A DNA stretch of 64,000 bases from Cacajao melanocephalus (Eukaryota > Chordata > Mammalia > Primates > Pitheciidae), in NCBI GenBank assembly GCA_963573385.1, contig CAUYLG010066096.1, positions 1 through 64,000 on the forward strand, in the 5' to 3' direction. Below the pieces are notes generated by a model. The model was not told the DNA's origin. It was given only the letters and a program-made list of their open reading frames with translations, and made no database searches. The position numbers and the translations under genes are program-made. This document shows, piece after piece, positions 26,430 through 38,622 of the stretch; the stretch's first letter is position 1; each line of letters begins with the position of its first letter.

Positions 26430-26960
26430 GCAGGCATTTTAAAATGTGTCCACAAATTCTTTAATACTCTTCTCTTCAAGAGACAGAGTCTCCCTTTTCC
26501 CTTCACTTGGATGCAAGGTGGACCTAGTGGATAGCCTCTAACAAATAGAAAACATGGAAATGACCATGTCTGACTTTGAAGACCAAGTCCAAAAGCACTT
26601 TTCATCCTCTTTCTCTCTCATTCTCTTCCTCTCTTCTCTCCACACCGCCCCCGCCCCCCGCCCTGCCTTATATCACTCACTCAGAAGGAGTTACGTTCCA
26701 TATTCCCAGGACATACTAAGTATTCCATGGGGAGGCCACTGTGGCAAAAGACTGAGTCATCCTACCAACAGGTAGAAAGGAACTGATGCCCCATGCCCAC
26801 AGTTGTGTAATAGCCATTTTGGAAGCAGATCCTCCAGCACTATCAAACCTTCAGATGCTGTGGACCTTGTCCATACCCTGACAGTGACCACATGGGACAT
26901 CTTGAACCAGAACCATCTGGCTGATCTGTTGCCAAATTCATGCCTAAAATATTTATTTAA
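26430..26960 (+). mobile_element. MaLR-like LTR fragment
   Basis: ccatggggaggccactgtgg, aggaactgatgccccatgcc, tttggaagcagatcctccag, accttcagatgctgtgg and gaaccagaaccatctggctg follow an MLT1-type LTR middle region. Family assignment is from memory. It includes a C-rich run near 26643-26663. Confidence 0.5.
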
Positions 26961-27713
26961 CCAATACTTATTTAAATAATGCATAAAGTTCCCTTTATAC
27001 TTGAAACTGCCTTACCCTGTATCTTTATTTTGTTGAATATAAAAAATAACCCTATAAATATCAATATAACAGTAAAACAAACAAAACAAGGGGGGGAAAA
27101 CCCAGGATATCACTATCTCAACAAATTGTTTTTATTTCTACACCTTTCTTTACAGCCCAGCTCAAACTCATAGCTTTATAAACCCATAGTCAGAAGTTTC
27201 TTACTTTGTATTATGTCATAAGCATTTTGCCATGTTACTTTTGTGGTCCCATAATTATAATTTTCCAGTGACTATATCATAAATATTTTACTGCTGTTAG
27301 ATAATTGGGTTGTTTCCGATATTTTAATAGTATGTGTTACAATGAACATATTTGTACATAAAGATTTTTCTATTCTTACCAATAGATACCCATAAACATG
27401 ATTAAAGTGTCAAATATTATAAATATTTGGATATATATTGAAATATACTACTACAATTTTTCTTAAAATCCTGTAAAATCTAATGCTCTTACAGTTTTAA
27501 TATACTTATGATAAATAAAAGTACCATAAAATTATGAACCTTAGATGCTGGAGAGAATCTTCTTTAACTTTTGTAACTGAAAATTTGAAGAAATTTAATT
27601 GTGGTCTAAAAGCTGTTCCTCAGGTGGTGTATTTTCTTAGCTGTCACATGACTTATCAGTAGACCTTAAGATAAGTCATCACAGATGTGCCTGTAGTATT
27701 TTAAGTAATTTAC

Positions 27714-27782
27714 CTGAATTCCCTTTAGAGATGAAGCACCCATATAAAGAAACACTCCATATAGCACTGGCATGGGAATAAA
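27714..27782 (-). CDS. SLC4A10: SLC4A10 exon: transmembrane helix 12
   Basis: This is a short exon of 69 nt and 23 codons, phase 0 at both ends. It reads FIPMPVLYGVFLYMGASS and ends LKGIQ. FIPMPVLYGVFLYMG is one of the most conserved SLC4 strings; GASSLKG is the SLC4A10 form. The donor is CAG|gtaaat (27712-27713) and the acceptor is at 27783-27784. It was located from the protein rather than from an ORF call because it is so short. Confidence 0.97.
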
Positions 27783-29028
27783 CTGTAAAAGAACAATTGG
27801 AGAAAAGGTACAAATCATTTTTAAATATAACATGGTTTTGCATTTATCAAAGAAAAAAACAGAGGAAAAAAAGGCATTTTTGAATAGAAACAGTATAGCA
27901 CAGATCCAGAAGACATGGATTCAACTTCCAGCTCTAGCACTTTTTAGCTGTGTAAACTTAGGTAAGTTACTTAAGCTCTCTGTGCCTTAGTTTCCCAATA
28001 TCTAAAAGGAGATAATAACAATAGGGTTTTTATAAGTATTTAATAGGTCAAAATCTATTTTTAAAAACCATATAGTATATAACGAACAATAATACTATTA
28101 TTATGCCACTTTAAAGACAATTTGAATTTTGTTTTCCAAGGATAAGATATTTGGATTAAAGGTAAAGAATCAAGCTAACATTTAGATGTGTTTCCTTCAT
28201 TATGCCAGGTATTTGTACTTATATGGATTATTCAGATTTTCTCTTTTTATTGGAATAGTTCACTATCATCTTATGTCTATAAGATATTACTTATATAACA
28301 AGGATTAGTTCTTGAGAAGGTGCTTGTGTTAATGATCAAATACAAGTAAACTAGTGTGAATGATTAAATAATTAAAAACGTCAAACTGTACGCAAATAAA
28401 ACTAGTTGTGATTTATAATGCAATTAACACACCTTCATAATATCTGACAAAATTACTTGACAAACAATTACTAGTTAATTCTCTTTAAAACAGATTTCAA
28501 GTTTTGTGTGAAAAAAAAAATGATTACGTGCAATGATGATATCCAGACAGTGGTTTTATAGAGCACTTAAAATGGAAAACTGCATATGTGACTCTAACCA
28601 GGGCTGTGCTGTCCCCTTCACCTCTATCTTTCATTAATAATAAGTCATATTAACTGCTAATATATTTATCCACTGACAGGAAAATCGAATCTTTATGAAT
28701 GCCTGTAGTGAATTCAGGTCACAAGTCAGAAACAATGAGTGACTTTTTCCCATAGCTTGATCACCATTTCAAAATTGTTACAATAATTTACTCATCAAAT
28801 TTTACTTTGCCAGACTAAATTTTTATGTATTTAAGGGTTTTAAAATATAGGACATAATTTCCCTCCCTTACATTATGAAGAATTATATAAACATGGTTAA
28901 GAAATTCATCACTTTCATCACATGCCACACAATATTTGCAAATTTATGGCTCAGATTCAAACGAAAATTTTAAATGATGATAAATATATTCTTCTTTCTC
29001 CCAAATTCATAAAGACAGATTTCATTAC
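27783..29028 (-). other. SLC4A10: SLC4A10 intron (1.25 kb)
   Basis: AT-rich intron containing one MIR. Nothing else recognised. Confidence 0.9.
27885..28060 (+). mobile_element. MIR SINE
   Basis: gaagacatggattcaacttc, agctgtgtaaacttaggtaa, gttacttaagctctctgtgc, cttagtttcccaatatctaa and aggagataataacaatag follow the MIR consensus. Confidence 0.8.
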
Positions 29029-29280
29029 CTTCAGAATACTGGTCATAAAGACTGATGAACCCATAAGAATAAAAATCATAAGCCCAGTAACCCTTTGCTC
29101 CCGAATGCCGAGAAATTTGGGTTGTTCTCCTGGAGCTGAACATTCTGATTCCAGTTTTAGGCTATTGACATGAGTGATGGAGAGGACAGTGGCAGCCACA
29201 AACCATGGCAGGCCCATGATGGAGCATACACCAAGCATGACAGCCACCATTAATAGGTCCAGATGGTACCCACAACCTTT
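29029..29280 (-). CDS. SLC4A10: SLC4A10 exon: helices 9-11 with conserved GIREQRVTG loop
   Basis: This is the largest coding exon here: 252 nt, 84 codons, phase 0 at both ends. It begins [17 protein letters not shown], continues through [19 protein letters not shown] and the SLC4 signature [18 protein letters not shown] (about residues 49-66), and ends [22 protein letters not shown] rather than KGAGYH favours SLC4A10 over SLC4A7 and SLC4A8. The donor is AAG|gtaatg at 29027-29028. The acceptor polypyrimidine tract is formed by a (CTTT)n microsatellite a few bases upstream. Confidence 0.98.
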
Positions 29281-29286
29281 CTGTTT

Positions 29287-29315
29287 AAGAAAGAAAGAAA
29301 GAAAGAGAAAAAGAA
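29287..29315 (-). repeat. (CTTT)n microsatellite acting as acceptor pyrimidine tract
   Basis: On the minus strand the run cttttt-ctttctttctttcttt... ends 6 nt before the acceptor of the 252-nt SLC4A10 exon, so it supplies that exon's polypyrimidine tract. Confidence 0.9.
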
Positions 29316-29911
29316 ATTGTGTCAACAACAGAGCTAAGGGTGGCCTGATTGTGCATAGAAACCATTTCCTGATAATACTCAAGAAGCCGTTCGTATCAGA
29401 TCTCCTGTAGTAAACTCTTAAACAAACATTCAGTTTCCAATTGCCCTCTTTTGTCTCATAGGTGACTTTTATTAGAAAAAATAATATCATGGAGCCTAAG
29501 CTCCCCTGTATAGTCATTTTAGTCATTTTTTCCTCAATACAGTGCTATCTTGTTATAATTTGTTTCAGTTTCAGCACTAGACAAATTGAGCCCCTCCTTA
29601 GAAATCAGTTTTTGTGTTTTCTATTTCCTCTGTTATGCTACTCCACTGTCACTGACCTCCAGGTGTTGCAAACTAAGTGCTCCCTAAGCCCAGGAAGGAA
29701 ATGTAAAGGAAGAAAAATAGGTGCAATAGGCTGTGTGGAAACTATCCTCTTGCACAGACAGGGTGCTCTTGGAGGAGAGAAATCAAAGATGGGAAAGAGC
29801 ACTCCCTCCATGCCCTGTAGGAATCAAAAGTGTAGAGCCTCAGAAGCAGCCAAAGGGTTGGCCTATTTTATGTTCCAACTTTTATTTTTAATTTTTAGTG
29901 ACTACTTCATG

Positions 29912-30160
29912 AGAGACAGTATAATAAAGTGGTTAAGAATATAAGTTCTGGAGTCAGACTGCCTGGAATCAAATGCTAATTCAACCAATAAATCATTTAA
30001 CCTCTTTTGCCTCTTTTTCCCTATCTAAAAAATGGTGATGATGATAGTAGAAGGTACCTCACTGCACTGTTGTGATAAGTAGATTAGTTAGTGTTGTAAA
30101 TCATTTAGAATAATATCTGTTGAATAGAAAGCACCCAGAAAATGTTAGGTACTATTACGT
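29912..30160 (+). mobile_element. MIR SINE
   Basis: acagtataataaagtggtta, ggagtcagactgcctggaat, catttaacctcttttgcctc, tatctaaaaaatggtgatga and tgttgtgataagtagatta run through the full MIR order. Confidence 0.85.
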
Positions 30161-32400
30161 TCTAGTGGTTAAACAATAAATGCTTCTTTTGTACTCATTA
30201 GGTTTCAAGGCTCCTTAATAAAACTATTAATATGTTTCTTAAGAGCAGATAACCTATATAATTTATCAATATTTTCTCTAGTTTTTAGCACAATCAGTGG
30301 CACACAAGCAGTCAATAAAGGTTACAAAATGACTTAAAACATAAAATATGCATCATTAAACATTTCAGAATCAAATGTAATAAGCGTAATTTAAAATAAA
30401 TACAGCAGTTAAATTTGTTATTATGATCATGAGCAGAAATTACCAATTCTTCTAGGAGAATAATTGTCTCTTTTAGAAGTAGTTTTATATAACTTCAAGC
30501 AGTTTGTAGTTAATATGAAAGGTCTTATAGCCTGCAGTATGAAACACACTGAGAATCTGTTGCATATACGTCATGGCAGTGTCTTCACCGTGATTTTGTT
30601 TTCTTGTTTTCTTAATAAGAAGATTCTTAAAGTCAATTGTACTTTCTTTCCTTTCTGCTCATCCCTTCCAAATTACAAAAGTGCAAGAGATGACAGGAGA
30701 AAATGGGAGTTATGTACCTAGGGACCTGTTCCTCATGTGTTGGCACCAATGCAATGGTACCCTTTATTGGGTCAGCTTACCGGGGCAATGCTACACCTCA
30801 CCAAAATGTCTAACTCAATTTCCTTAATGACTATGACTCTGGAAACTTTTCTTTGCAAGTAACTCAGGAAAGAATTTGATTAGTAAGAGTTGAAAAATAG
30901 GAAGAGAAACTGCCTGGTGTCCCCATAACCAAAAAGGCCTAGGAAAAAGCTTTGCCCTACCATAACATGGTCCCTTGGCCCTTTAACAAAACATTTTGGA
31001 AGATGTAATTCCATAGAATAGAACTCAGATTTTGGTCCCTTTAAAGGACAATGACTTAAGCAGTTTGAGAAGTATTTTGTCCTAGCAACTCTGGAGTTAG
31101 AAGGATATAGAACAGTGAAGGACCTCATATGGAAGCCCCTGTCTCTGAGGTAGTACACTGTGAATGGTGTCCCCTTGGAGCTGTTTTTGCAAAACTGTGG
31201 TATTGCTAAGAGAAAATGGAAGATGTAAGAGGAGCTGGTGGCTGTGAGATGAACATCAGAGAAGGGCAGAAGACAGGGGCCCTTGAGAGTCAGGCTTATA
31301 CTTTTTAGCACACCTGGACTTTCTCAGAGTCCACATTCACTACAGCTCAATAATATAAGGGAGACCTTCATCATGATGGTTATTTCCTATAGTTCTTATT
31401 GAATGTTTTAAAAATATGACACAAATGTAAACAGTGGGATTCTGAATCGTGGGAAGTGGGCAAAATAATTCTTTCAGAGGTAATAACTTCTTTTCTAAAT
31501 TTATAAAGCTAGCTTTGTAATGTACAAATATATAACAACAGCAAAAATGTAATTTCCCCCAATTTTGCTGTACAACAATGGGAGCATCTTGATTTAATGT
31601 AAACCAAAGGAAATAAATAAATCAGTTCTTGGTCTTTCCCTAACTAACCAGTATCCTTCTTGCCTTTCATGTAAAACGTCTTTAAAAACTTGGACTTTGT
31701 AACGAAATCATTAGCTGATAGGCATGCCAGCCAAAGGGAACTATCCTTTTGTCAGAGAGAGAACTCTACACCTTCTAACATATTTCTGTAGATTTTTTTC
31801 TCAAATAAAGACAGAGTTAGAGCTTTTATTTTCACATTCATCCATGAATCACAGGAAATGGACATATGGGAGGAAAAGGGAGCATAGCAACAGGTGATGC
31901 TACACCAGACCCCACTAAAACCAACATGCAGCAAGACAAGAGGCCAGCCAAGAGGACCATCTGATACCCAGATGCCACTGCTGAAAAAATTCATTTCAAA
32001 GCTTGGCAGCAATTTCCTGCATCTGTCAAGTTAACCACATAAAAGACTATAGATTGACATGAAGAACCAGGCTGACAAAGAGGGCAAAAAAGAACATATC
32101 AAATGCCATAATCATCAAGAGAATATGGTGCCAAATGAATGTGGCAAATGCATTCATTTACTCAAGTGATCCGGGATTGTATTGCTGTTTATTAAAAATG
32201 ATGTCAAAAGAAGCCTGAACTGTCTACAGAAACATGTAGAAAAGCCCACAGTTGTATCTTAACAGAAACTTTCTTTTTTATAAGATTATATCTCTTTTTT
32301 CACATTTAGAGAATGTGCTTTAAAAAACCCAAGAAGATATTTTTAATGCTTTTTAAAAGGATGGAGTTAACTTATGCCTAATCCACTTCTCTAAGGGAGA

Positions 32401-32419
32401 AACAAACAAACAAACAAAA
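32401..32419. repeat. (AAAC)n short microsatellite
   Basis: About four AAAC units. No adjoining element. Confidence 0.9.
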
Positions 32420-32654
32420 GCTAGAGAGAGTAGAGATTTATATGTACATTTATATGTAATATATATGATACTTCAGATTCTCAAATTTTTATATTTGCCA
32501 CTTCTTTCACTCTTGAGCATCCAAAGGATCGTGGGATACAATGAGTTTGAGTTTACTAATTTTGAGCTCCCCATTCTTTGGGAGGAGTAAGTCACCTATG
32601 CAGTGCAACACAGCTTTATTGCGTACATAGTGACCCTCATGAAATGATAAAAAC

Positions 32655-32947
32655 TTTTTTTTTTTTTTAGACAGAGTCTCACCCCCGTCACCCAGGCTGG
32701 AGTGCAATGGTGCTACCTTGGCTTACTGCAACCTCTGCCCTCCAGGTTGAAGTGATTTTCCGGCCACAGCCTCCTGAGTAGCTGGGATTACAGGTGCCCA
32801 CCAACACACTCAGCTGTTTTTTGTATTTTTAGTAGAGATGGGGTTTCACCCTGTTGGCCAGGCTAGTCTTGAACTCCTGACCTCATGATCTGCCCTTCTG
32901 AGCCTCCCAAAGTGCTGGGGTTACAGGCGTGAGCCACCACGTCTGGC
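32655..32947 (-). mobile_element. Alu, antisense, with 10-bp target duplication
   Basis: Full-length reversed Alu. The target duplication tgataaaaac is present on the left (32645-32654) and right (32948-32957), which fixes both ends. Confidence 0.97.
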
Positions 32948-34480
32948 TGATAAAAACATTTTTATCGGCATGAGAAATATGATCTAAAAGTAAACCAACT
33001 ACTATTTCTGGCAATAGAGGTGAAGAAAAAGTGAAAAGATCTAAAATATGTTTGGGAGAGAAAAAGAATGAAATGAGGAATTCTGAGTTGACTTGAGTAT
33101 ATGAAGACTTAGATACATGATGTGGAGTCTACCAAGTGTTTGATACACAAACTAGAAAACGTGATTCATTAAACAATTTCAGGGAATGCTCCAACCGGCA
33201 AAAATGAGTTTTCAAGTGAGAAAAGAAAATTTGTAAAAGCTGAAAATGCTTTCACAAGTGGTTAGCTTGTGGTCTGGTGATATGCTCAAGAGACACATCT
33301 TTTAGTGAAAATGTGGTTCAAGTCAAAGCCAGGAGACTTTGCAAACATTTCAGTGAAGCAACAGGCGGGGAGAAGGACTATGGAACAAACCGTTATTCTG
33401 AGTAAATAATGTTCCGAGAAGGTGATTTTGTTGTTGTTAACAGGAAAATCAGTAGTATCAGACAACACTCTACAGAAGCTTAGAGGAAACAGGATTTATA
33501 GGGGTTCCCCAGCAGGGGTTCAATGTAGACGAAATATATCTTCACTGAAAGAAATTTGCTTTGAAAGTATTTATATCTAAGGAGGAGGATGGAGAGTTCA
33601 GACTCACAGTGGCCAAGAAGAGACTGACTCCTCTGCCTGTGGTCACAAACAGACTTTATGATTAAGCCAGATTTGCTATATCATTTACTAAATCCAGAGT
33701 GGTAAGGGACAAAAATAAGAAATTTTTGACTACATAATCATCTATTTGTACAACATAACAGATTTAGTAATGTAGCCTCAGGTTTATTTCAGTGACAGAA
33801 ATACTAACTGCCCTAGGTCTGCATTTAATTCCATAAATGCAAGTACTTGAAAGGATCACTTAAAGAATGCTTTACCATATTTCTGTTATTCCACAGTATA
33901 TGTGAAGGGGGAAATTAGTGGATTTGTCAACGTGGAGCTTTGGAAAGGCTGTGAATGTCAAGGGCTTATGAAGAACAAGGAGTAAGAGCAAGTGTTGTGC
34001 AATTTATAGGTTGAGGGCCCAGGAAAGGGCAAAGATTCAGAATGGCCAGGAAGGTAACATCAATCTCAGTACACCTTTCACTTCCACACTTTGTTTTAAT
34101 ATGATTCCACTTACACTAAGAAAAAAATGCTGTCTGAATCAGCTTAACTAATGGCCCTTGCAAAGGGTAATTTTTCAGTGAACTGACTAGAATTTCTGCC
34201 TAATTATAAAGGCTAAAAAAACTTTTTTGAAAGATAAATAACAATAATTATATGGCTTACTTTCTTCCTAAAACAGGGGTTTTTTAGTTGATTTTAAAAC
34301 GTGTCATTTAGTAAAACATATACAGTTGTGAGAATTCTTAAGTTACTTTCTACAAAGAGAATGAAGAATGTCCTTTGCTTTAAGACATACACACCTTATC
34401 TCCAGCATATACTCAAAATTCCTTCTTCATAAGATTTGTTGCAAATAAGTGTGCTTTCTTAAATTTATGTTATTATTATT

Positions 34481-34523
34481 AAAAGTAATGACAAAAACCA
34501 CAATTGCTTTTGCATTAACCTAA
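34481..34523. mobile_element. half of a MADE1 (mariner-derived MITE)
   Basis: aaaagtaatgacaaaaacca then caattgcttttgcattaacc-taa matches one arm of the 80-bp palindromic MADE1. The other arm is missing. Confidence 0.8.
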
Positions 34524-34913
34524 TATATTGCATCAGAGTTTAATCAGAGATTTTTTTTCCACTTTCTAACATTCTTATAAAATCCTACAAAGCATGATTT
34601 CTGTTACTCTGATAATGATTTTTTTTCTCTTAGAGTTTAAAGAGTATGTGAAAATAGCTGGCAATTTCCCCATGATACCAGAACAAAAACAAGATTGTGC
34701 ATGTTCTGATTTTACAAGGTTTGATGCAGATTATTTTTAACCATTTAATGATTTATTGATTTTATATAACATATTTCTGTAAATAAGCGATAGTGCTTAC
34801 ATTACACATCTTAGGCAAATTGCATTACCAGTGAACAATTTTCATTATTCAACACTGCAAAATTGCAAGGTCAGAATGTAACTGAGATACATCTATAGTT
34901 AGTCTTCTTATAA

Positions 34914-34944
34914 AAACAACAACAACAACAACAACAACAAAAAA
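34914..34944. repeat. (AAC)n microsatellite
   Basis: About nine AAC units in an A-rich context. Confidence 0.95.
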
Positions 34945-35465
34945 CAGTGAAATCTGCAATAAAACTCAAAGCTCTCACTTCCAAACTGTAACATTTATGT
35001 CTGGATTTTGTTGTTATAGGCAGAAAGAAAAATAATTAAAGAAAATGAGAAACAGTTGAAGTTGTAATTTATTCTGATAATGAATTGAATGTAACAGATA
35101 TACTTAGGTTTAAACAGAGGAATAGAGGAATCTCAGATGTTAGACAAGTTGGTATGGTTGTACTACACCAGAATAGATTGTTATTTCACTAATGTTAAAT
35201 ATGACAAAATTAGAACTTTGACAATGTTTTTTATTTTATGCCCTGAAAGTGAGCTCTCAGACTTGAGCTCAGCCAAGTGCTACAAATAAGTAAATTCTCA
35301 TCCCATTGTAAAACCAAGTACCTTGTAAGGCAATAAAAATTATACATCTGAAAACATTATTTTATATATTTCACTGTATGAGTAAATACAGAATATAAGT
35401 CTAATGAACATCAGTTGATATCAGTTGTCACAATTATTTACATTAAAATCAATGTTAAAATATAC

Positions 35466-35627
35466 CTTTAGCTTATGCTCTTTTCTGTTGATGATGACAG
35501 CTGTAATCTGTTGGTCCATAAAAATTAAAATAGTACAAAGCAGAGCTGGAATAATAGCGGCTATTACTGTCCACCATGGATTTGGACCTAAAGGTGTAAC
35601 AAACCAGCCACGATCATCTCTGGTGGG
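35466..35627 (-). CDS. SLC4A10: SLC4A10 exon: transmembrane helix 8 region
   Basis: The 162-nt exon has 54 codons, phase 0 at both ends. It starts [19 protein letters not shown], then codes a long hydrophobic stretch ([17 protein letters not shown], about residues 27-43) and ends INRKEHKLK. The MDQQIT and RKEHKLK motifs are SLC4 hallmarks at the start of the second inverted structural repeat, next to the ion-binding region. The donor is AAG|gtatat (35464-35465) and the acceptor is at 35628-35629. Confidence 0.97.
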
Positions 35628-35769
35628 CTGTATAAAGTAAAGAATATACATAGTTATGAACTGGATTAATGAATACTTGATCAAATTAAGTCTTACAGAT
35701 GCTACCAGAAAAGCCCTAATTATAAACAGTGGAGCTGAGTGGGCTATAATAAGTAATAATAACACTCAT

Positions 35770-35960
35770 AAAGCATTAAGAAGGTAGCAGGCACCATTTT
35801 AAGAGCTTTAAATATTTTAACTCATTTTTTTTTCTTCACAACACTCTAAAGATGACACAGATGAGAAAACTGAGTCATAGAGAGATCTAGTAACTTGCCC
35901 AAGATCTCAAAGCTAGTAGGTGGTAGAGATGGGATATAAACTCTGCCAGACTTGTTGAAA
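35770..35960 (-). mobile_element. MIR SINE, antisense
   Basis: gatgagaaaactgagtcata, gagagatctagtaacttgcc, caagatctcaaagctagtag, gtggtagagatgggatataa: reversed MIR core and 5' part. Confidence 0.85.
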
Positions 35961-36344
35961 AATCTGTGTTCTTAATCAATATTTGTATTAAATCAAATAA
36001 TATTAATATTTACGATTTACTATTGGAAAGTGTATTGATATTTACAAATACACATTGACACACTGACCACTGTGCTAGAACTGAGATGCAAAGATAAATC
36101 AGAGGCTTCTTTCAATTTAGAATCAGACAGACATCTAAACAGAATACATCATTATGGTATTGTAACTGTTATTTTTGATGTGCAGAGGTTATTGAGTAAA
36201 AATGAAAAAAAAAGATATTTGGTCACGGCAGAGGCTCAGCAAAGGGTTCCAAATATGACTACTGTCTGAGATGATTCTAAAAACAATTCATCCTGACAAG
36301 AGCCCTATATAGAAGTCTCCAGTCCTGTTTGATAGAGAAAACAA

Positions 36345-36665
36345 AGGGGTGCCCCTAATCTGAAAAGCTGAAATCTGAAATGACCCAAAATCTGAAACTT
36401 TTGAGCACTCACATGATGCCACAAGTGGAACATTCACACCTGACTTCATGTGATAGGTCACATATATTACCAAGAATGTTGTATAAAATTACCTTTAGGT
36501 TATAGGTATAAGGTATATATAAAATATAAATAAATTTTGTGTTTAGACTTGGGTCCCACTCCCAACATACCTCATTATGTGTTTGTAAATATTTCAAAAT
36601 TTGAAAAAAAAAATGAACTCTGAAACACTTTTGATCCCAAGCACTTTGGATAATGGATATTCAAA
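36345..36665 (-). mobile_element. mariner/Tigger-type non-autonomous DNA transposon (MARNA-like)
   Basis: Reversed order of a known element: ctaatctgaaaagctgaaat, ccaaaatctgaaacttttga, gcactcacatgatgcc, tagacttgggtcccactccc, cttttgatcccaagcacttt, ggataatggatattcaa. The family name is from memory. Confidence 0.6.
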
Positions 36666-37082
36666 CTGTACCTCATTAGTAACATGGTCAGAATTCTATT
36701 CCCAATCTATCTGTATCTATTTTTCAAGCCTTATTCACTGTACAATTCTGCCAAGATAATACTTTTCTTTTAGTTTCAAATGCTTCCTTATCTTTTGAGA
36801 ATGTTATATATATAGGTATTTCAACTGGCAGAATTGACAGGAAATTTTTTCAAGCAATTTTTATATTTATAATCATTTATATTTTGTAATCCTTATTTTT
36901 TAAAATATTAGACCTAAGTTTTAGCCATGCTGTGTGCATTTCATGTACTGCCCTTCTAATCTATATTCTTTATATTTTCATGAGAATCCTAACTACTAGG
37001 GTTATAGGTACCATCTAAAAGAAGATTAGACTGAGAGAGATGGAGAAAGAGAGAGAGATAGTAATTGCTATGATAAATTCAC

Positions 37083-37196
37083 CTTGAAAACACTTGGTAC
37101 TTGCAGTTTTGGAGATGGGATCCCAATGGCATAGTCAATTAAAACCATACACAAAATTGTAAGAAAGACAGCAAAGTCACTCACTATGGATCGAAC
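37083..37196 (-). CDS. SLC4A10: SLC4A10 exon: transmembrane helix 7
   Basis: The 114-nt exon has 38 codons, phase 0 at both ends. It reads VRSIVSDFAVFLTILCM... and ends GIPSPKLQVPSVFK. The SDFAVFLTI stretch is a near-invariant SLC4 helix, and the PSPKLQVP turn is typical of the NBCn/NDCBE subgroup. The donor is AAG|gtgaat at 37081-37082 and the acceptor is at 37197-37198. Confidence 0.97.
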
Positions 37197-38622
37197 CTAA
37201 AAATAATGAAAACACTTGTCACTTAAAGTAGCTATAAATATCAAGGAATACTCAGGAACATAATCTACAGTCACACTTTATAAACACTTTATGACATAAT
37301 ATCATAATATTATATTTTATGCATACTATAAGATTACCATTAGCTCTGTCAGAACCTGAATATATATATTTATGTATCACTGTCGTTAAGATTGGTACAC
37401 ACTCAACCTTTCCAGAATGAGGCATTATGGAATAGCTACATCGTGGTTGTGCTGTTTTCAATGTTTATTTAAAATCTAACTTTATGATGAACCCATGCGT
37501 GTGAATATTCAGAATGCAGAATAAGGTAGCATGGGCAGAATTTGGCTGGATTTTAGGCATCTCTTCCACACAGGTAACATTTTAATATGATAAACTTGAA
37601 GCATAATAAAATAAAATTATCTGTTTTCATCAAAGAAACATAATGTTTCACTTTACCTAGAATATAAGCATGACAGCTGGGAATGTACACAACAGAGTGG
37701 GCAAATTTAAAATTTATTCTATGTGAGCCAACTTTTAAAGCCATTTCTCATTTATAAAGCCAATTCTGAGCAAATATTCTCATACAATTATTATCCAGAT
37801 CTAGTTTATTTTAAGATGCCTCTATGAAATACACAGAAGCATATACAAAATGCTTAAGATTATTGTTTCAGCTTACACAACTGTTTTTGTATTAACCAGA
37901 CTAGGTTTTTTGGGGAAATAAATGAATCTTCCACCTTAGGGAAGAAAGTAGTCACAAAAAAGAAGCCCCCTTCGGAAGGAACAGTTCTTGAAACATTTCC
38001 CAGAGTGGAATTTTGATCATAATCTATAGCTCAACCCTAAGAAGCTTGTTTCCTTGTTTCTTTTCCTTTTTTAAAAAATTTTTTTGGCGGAATCAGACAT
38101 TATAGGTGTTACTTTGCAGTGTTAAATATTGAACTAAGCTGTTTCTCTGTTTACTTTCCTTTCCAAATATGCAGATGCGAACGTGGTGGGTTAGGGGGAG
38201 GGACTGACGGTTTAAACACTGAAAAAGAGAATATTGTTCCAATGAGTCTTGCGGGGGCTTTCCCAATTAGAGAATGTAACATAGGCTCCTCTGAGGTATC
38301 TGTCAGGCTGGAATAGTTCCCACTGTTCACTGGGCAAAAAAGTGACAATCAGTAATGCAGTGTGTGCTGTGAATTTCCAAAAACGTCAGTAGGAAAGTAG
38401 GAGTTGATCCGTGGGGTTTGCAGTTAGGAGAAAAGCCTGCATATGCATTCCCAGCACCTGCATCACAAAATCTTTCTCTTCAGCCCCTCATCTTACCGCA
38501 CACCTAACCTGGCAGCTCACTCACACAAAAGCCTTTCAGTGGCTCCCTGTATTACATCAATTACTCTTTCTTTTGTCCTATGTTATTTTACATTTAGATC
38601 AAGAAAATTATAGTCTAAGTAC
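37197..38622 (-). other. SLC4A10: SLC4A10 intron (1.43 kb)
   Basis: No recognised transposon. A slightly GC-richer stretch around 38170-38300 has open frames on both strands without a matching protein. Confidence 0.85.

Larger units (their letters stand above)
22514..27713 (-). other. SLC4A10: SLC4A10 intron (5.2 kb)
   Basis: Contains a possible old repeat around 22850-23070 (not classified), an A-rich tract at 25049-25108, an MLT1-like LTR split by an Alu, and a second MaLR-like stretch. The 23100-25000 part is AT-rich with nothing I can name. Confidence 0.9.
29281..35465 (-). other. SLC4A10: SLC4A10 intron (6.2 kb)
   Basis: Contains the (CTTT)n tract at the acceptor, a MIR, an antisense Alu with a clear target duplication, half of a MADE1 element and an (AAC)n run. 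30700-31350 and 31750-32350 hold mid-GC sequence with short open frames that I could not match to anything. Confidence 0.9.
35628..37082 (-). other. SLC4A10: SLC4A10 intron (1.46 kb)
   Basis: Holds an antisense MIR and a mariner-type non-autonomous transposon. A short GA-rich run lies near 37035-37060. Confidence 0.9.

Noticed and set aside
28957..29526. 189-codon minus-strand frame as a stand-alone gene
   Set aside because: Only 29029-29280 is coding. The rest is read-through into introns on both sides of a clear SLC4A10 exon.
29462..29944. 160-codon plus-strand frame near the helix 9-11 exon
   Set aside because: Antisense intronic sequence without a recognisable motif, conserved pattern or splice partners.
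30880..31311. 143-codon minus-strand frame in the 6.2-kb intron as a possible extra SLC4A10 exon
   Set aside because: The exons on either side join directly in phase 0, the peptide has no SLC4 similarity, and the sequence looks like an old unnamed repeat.
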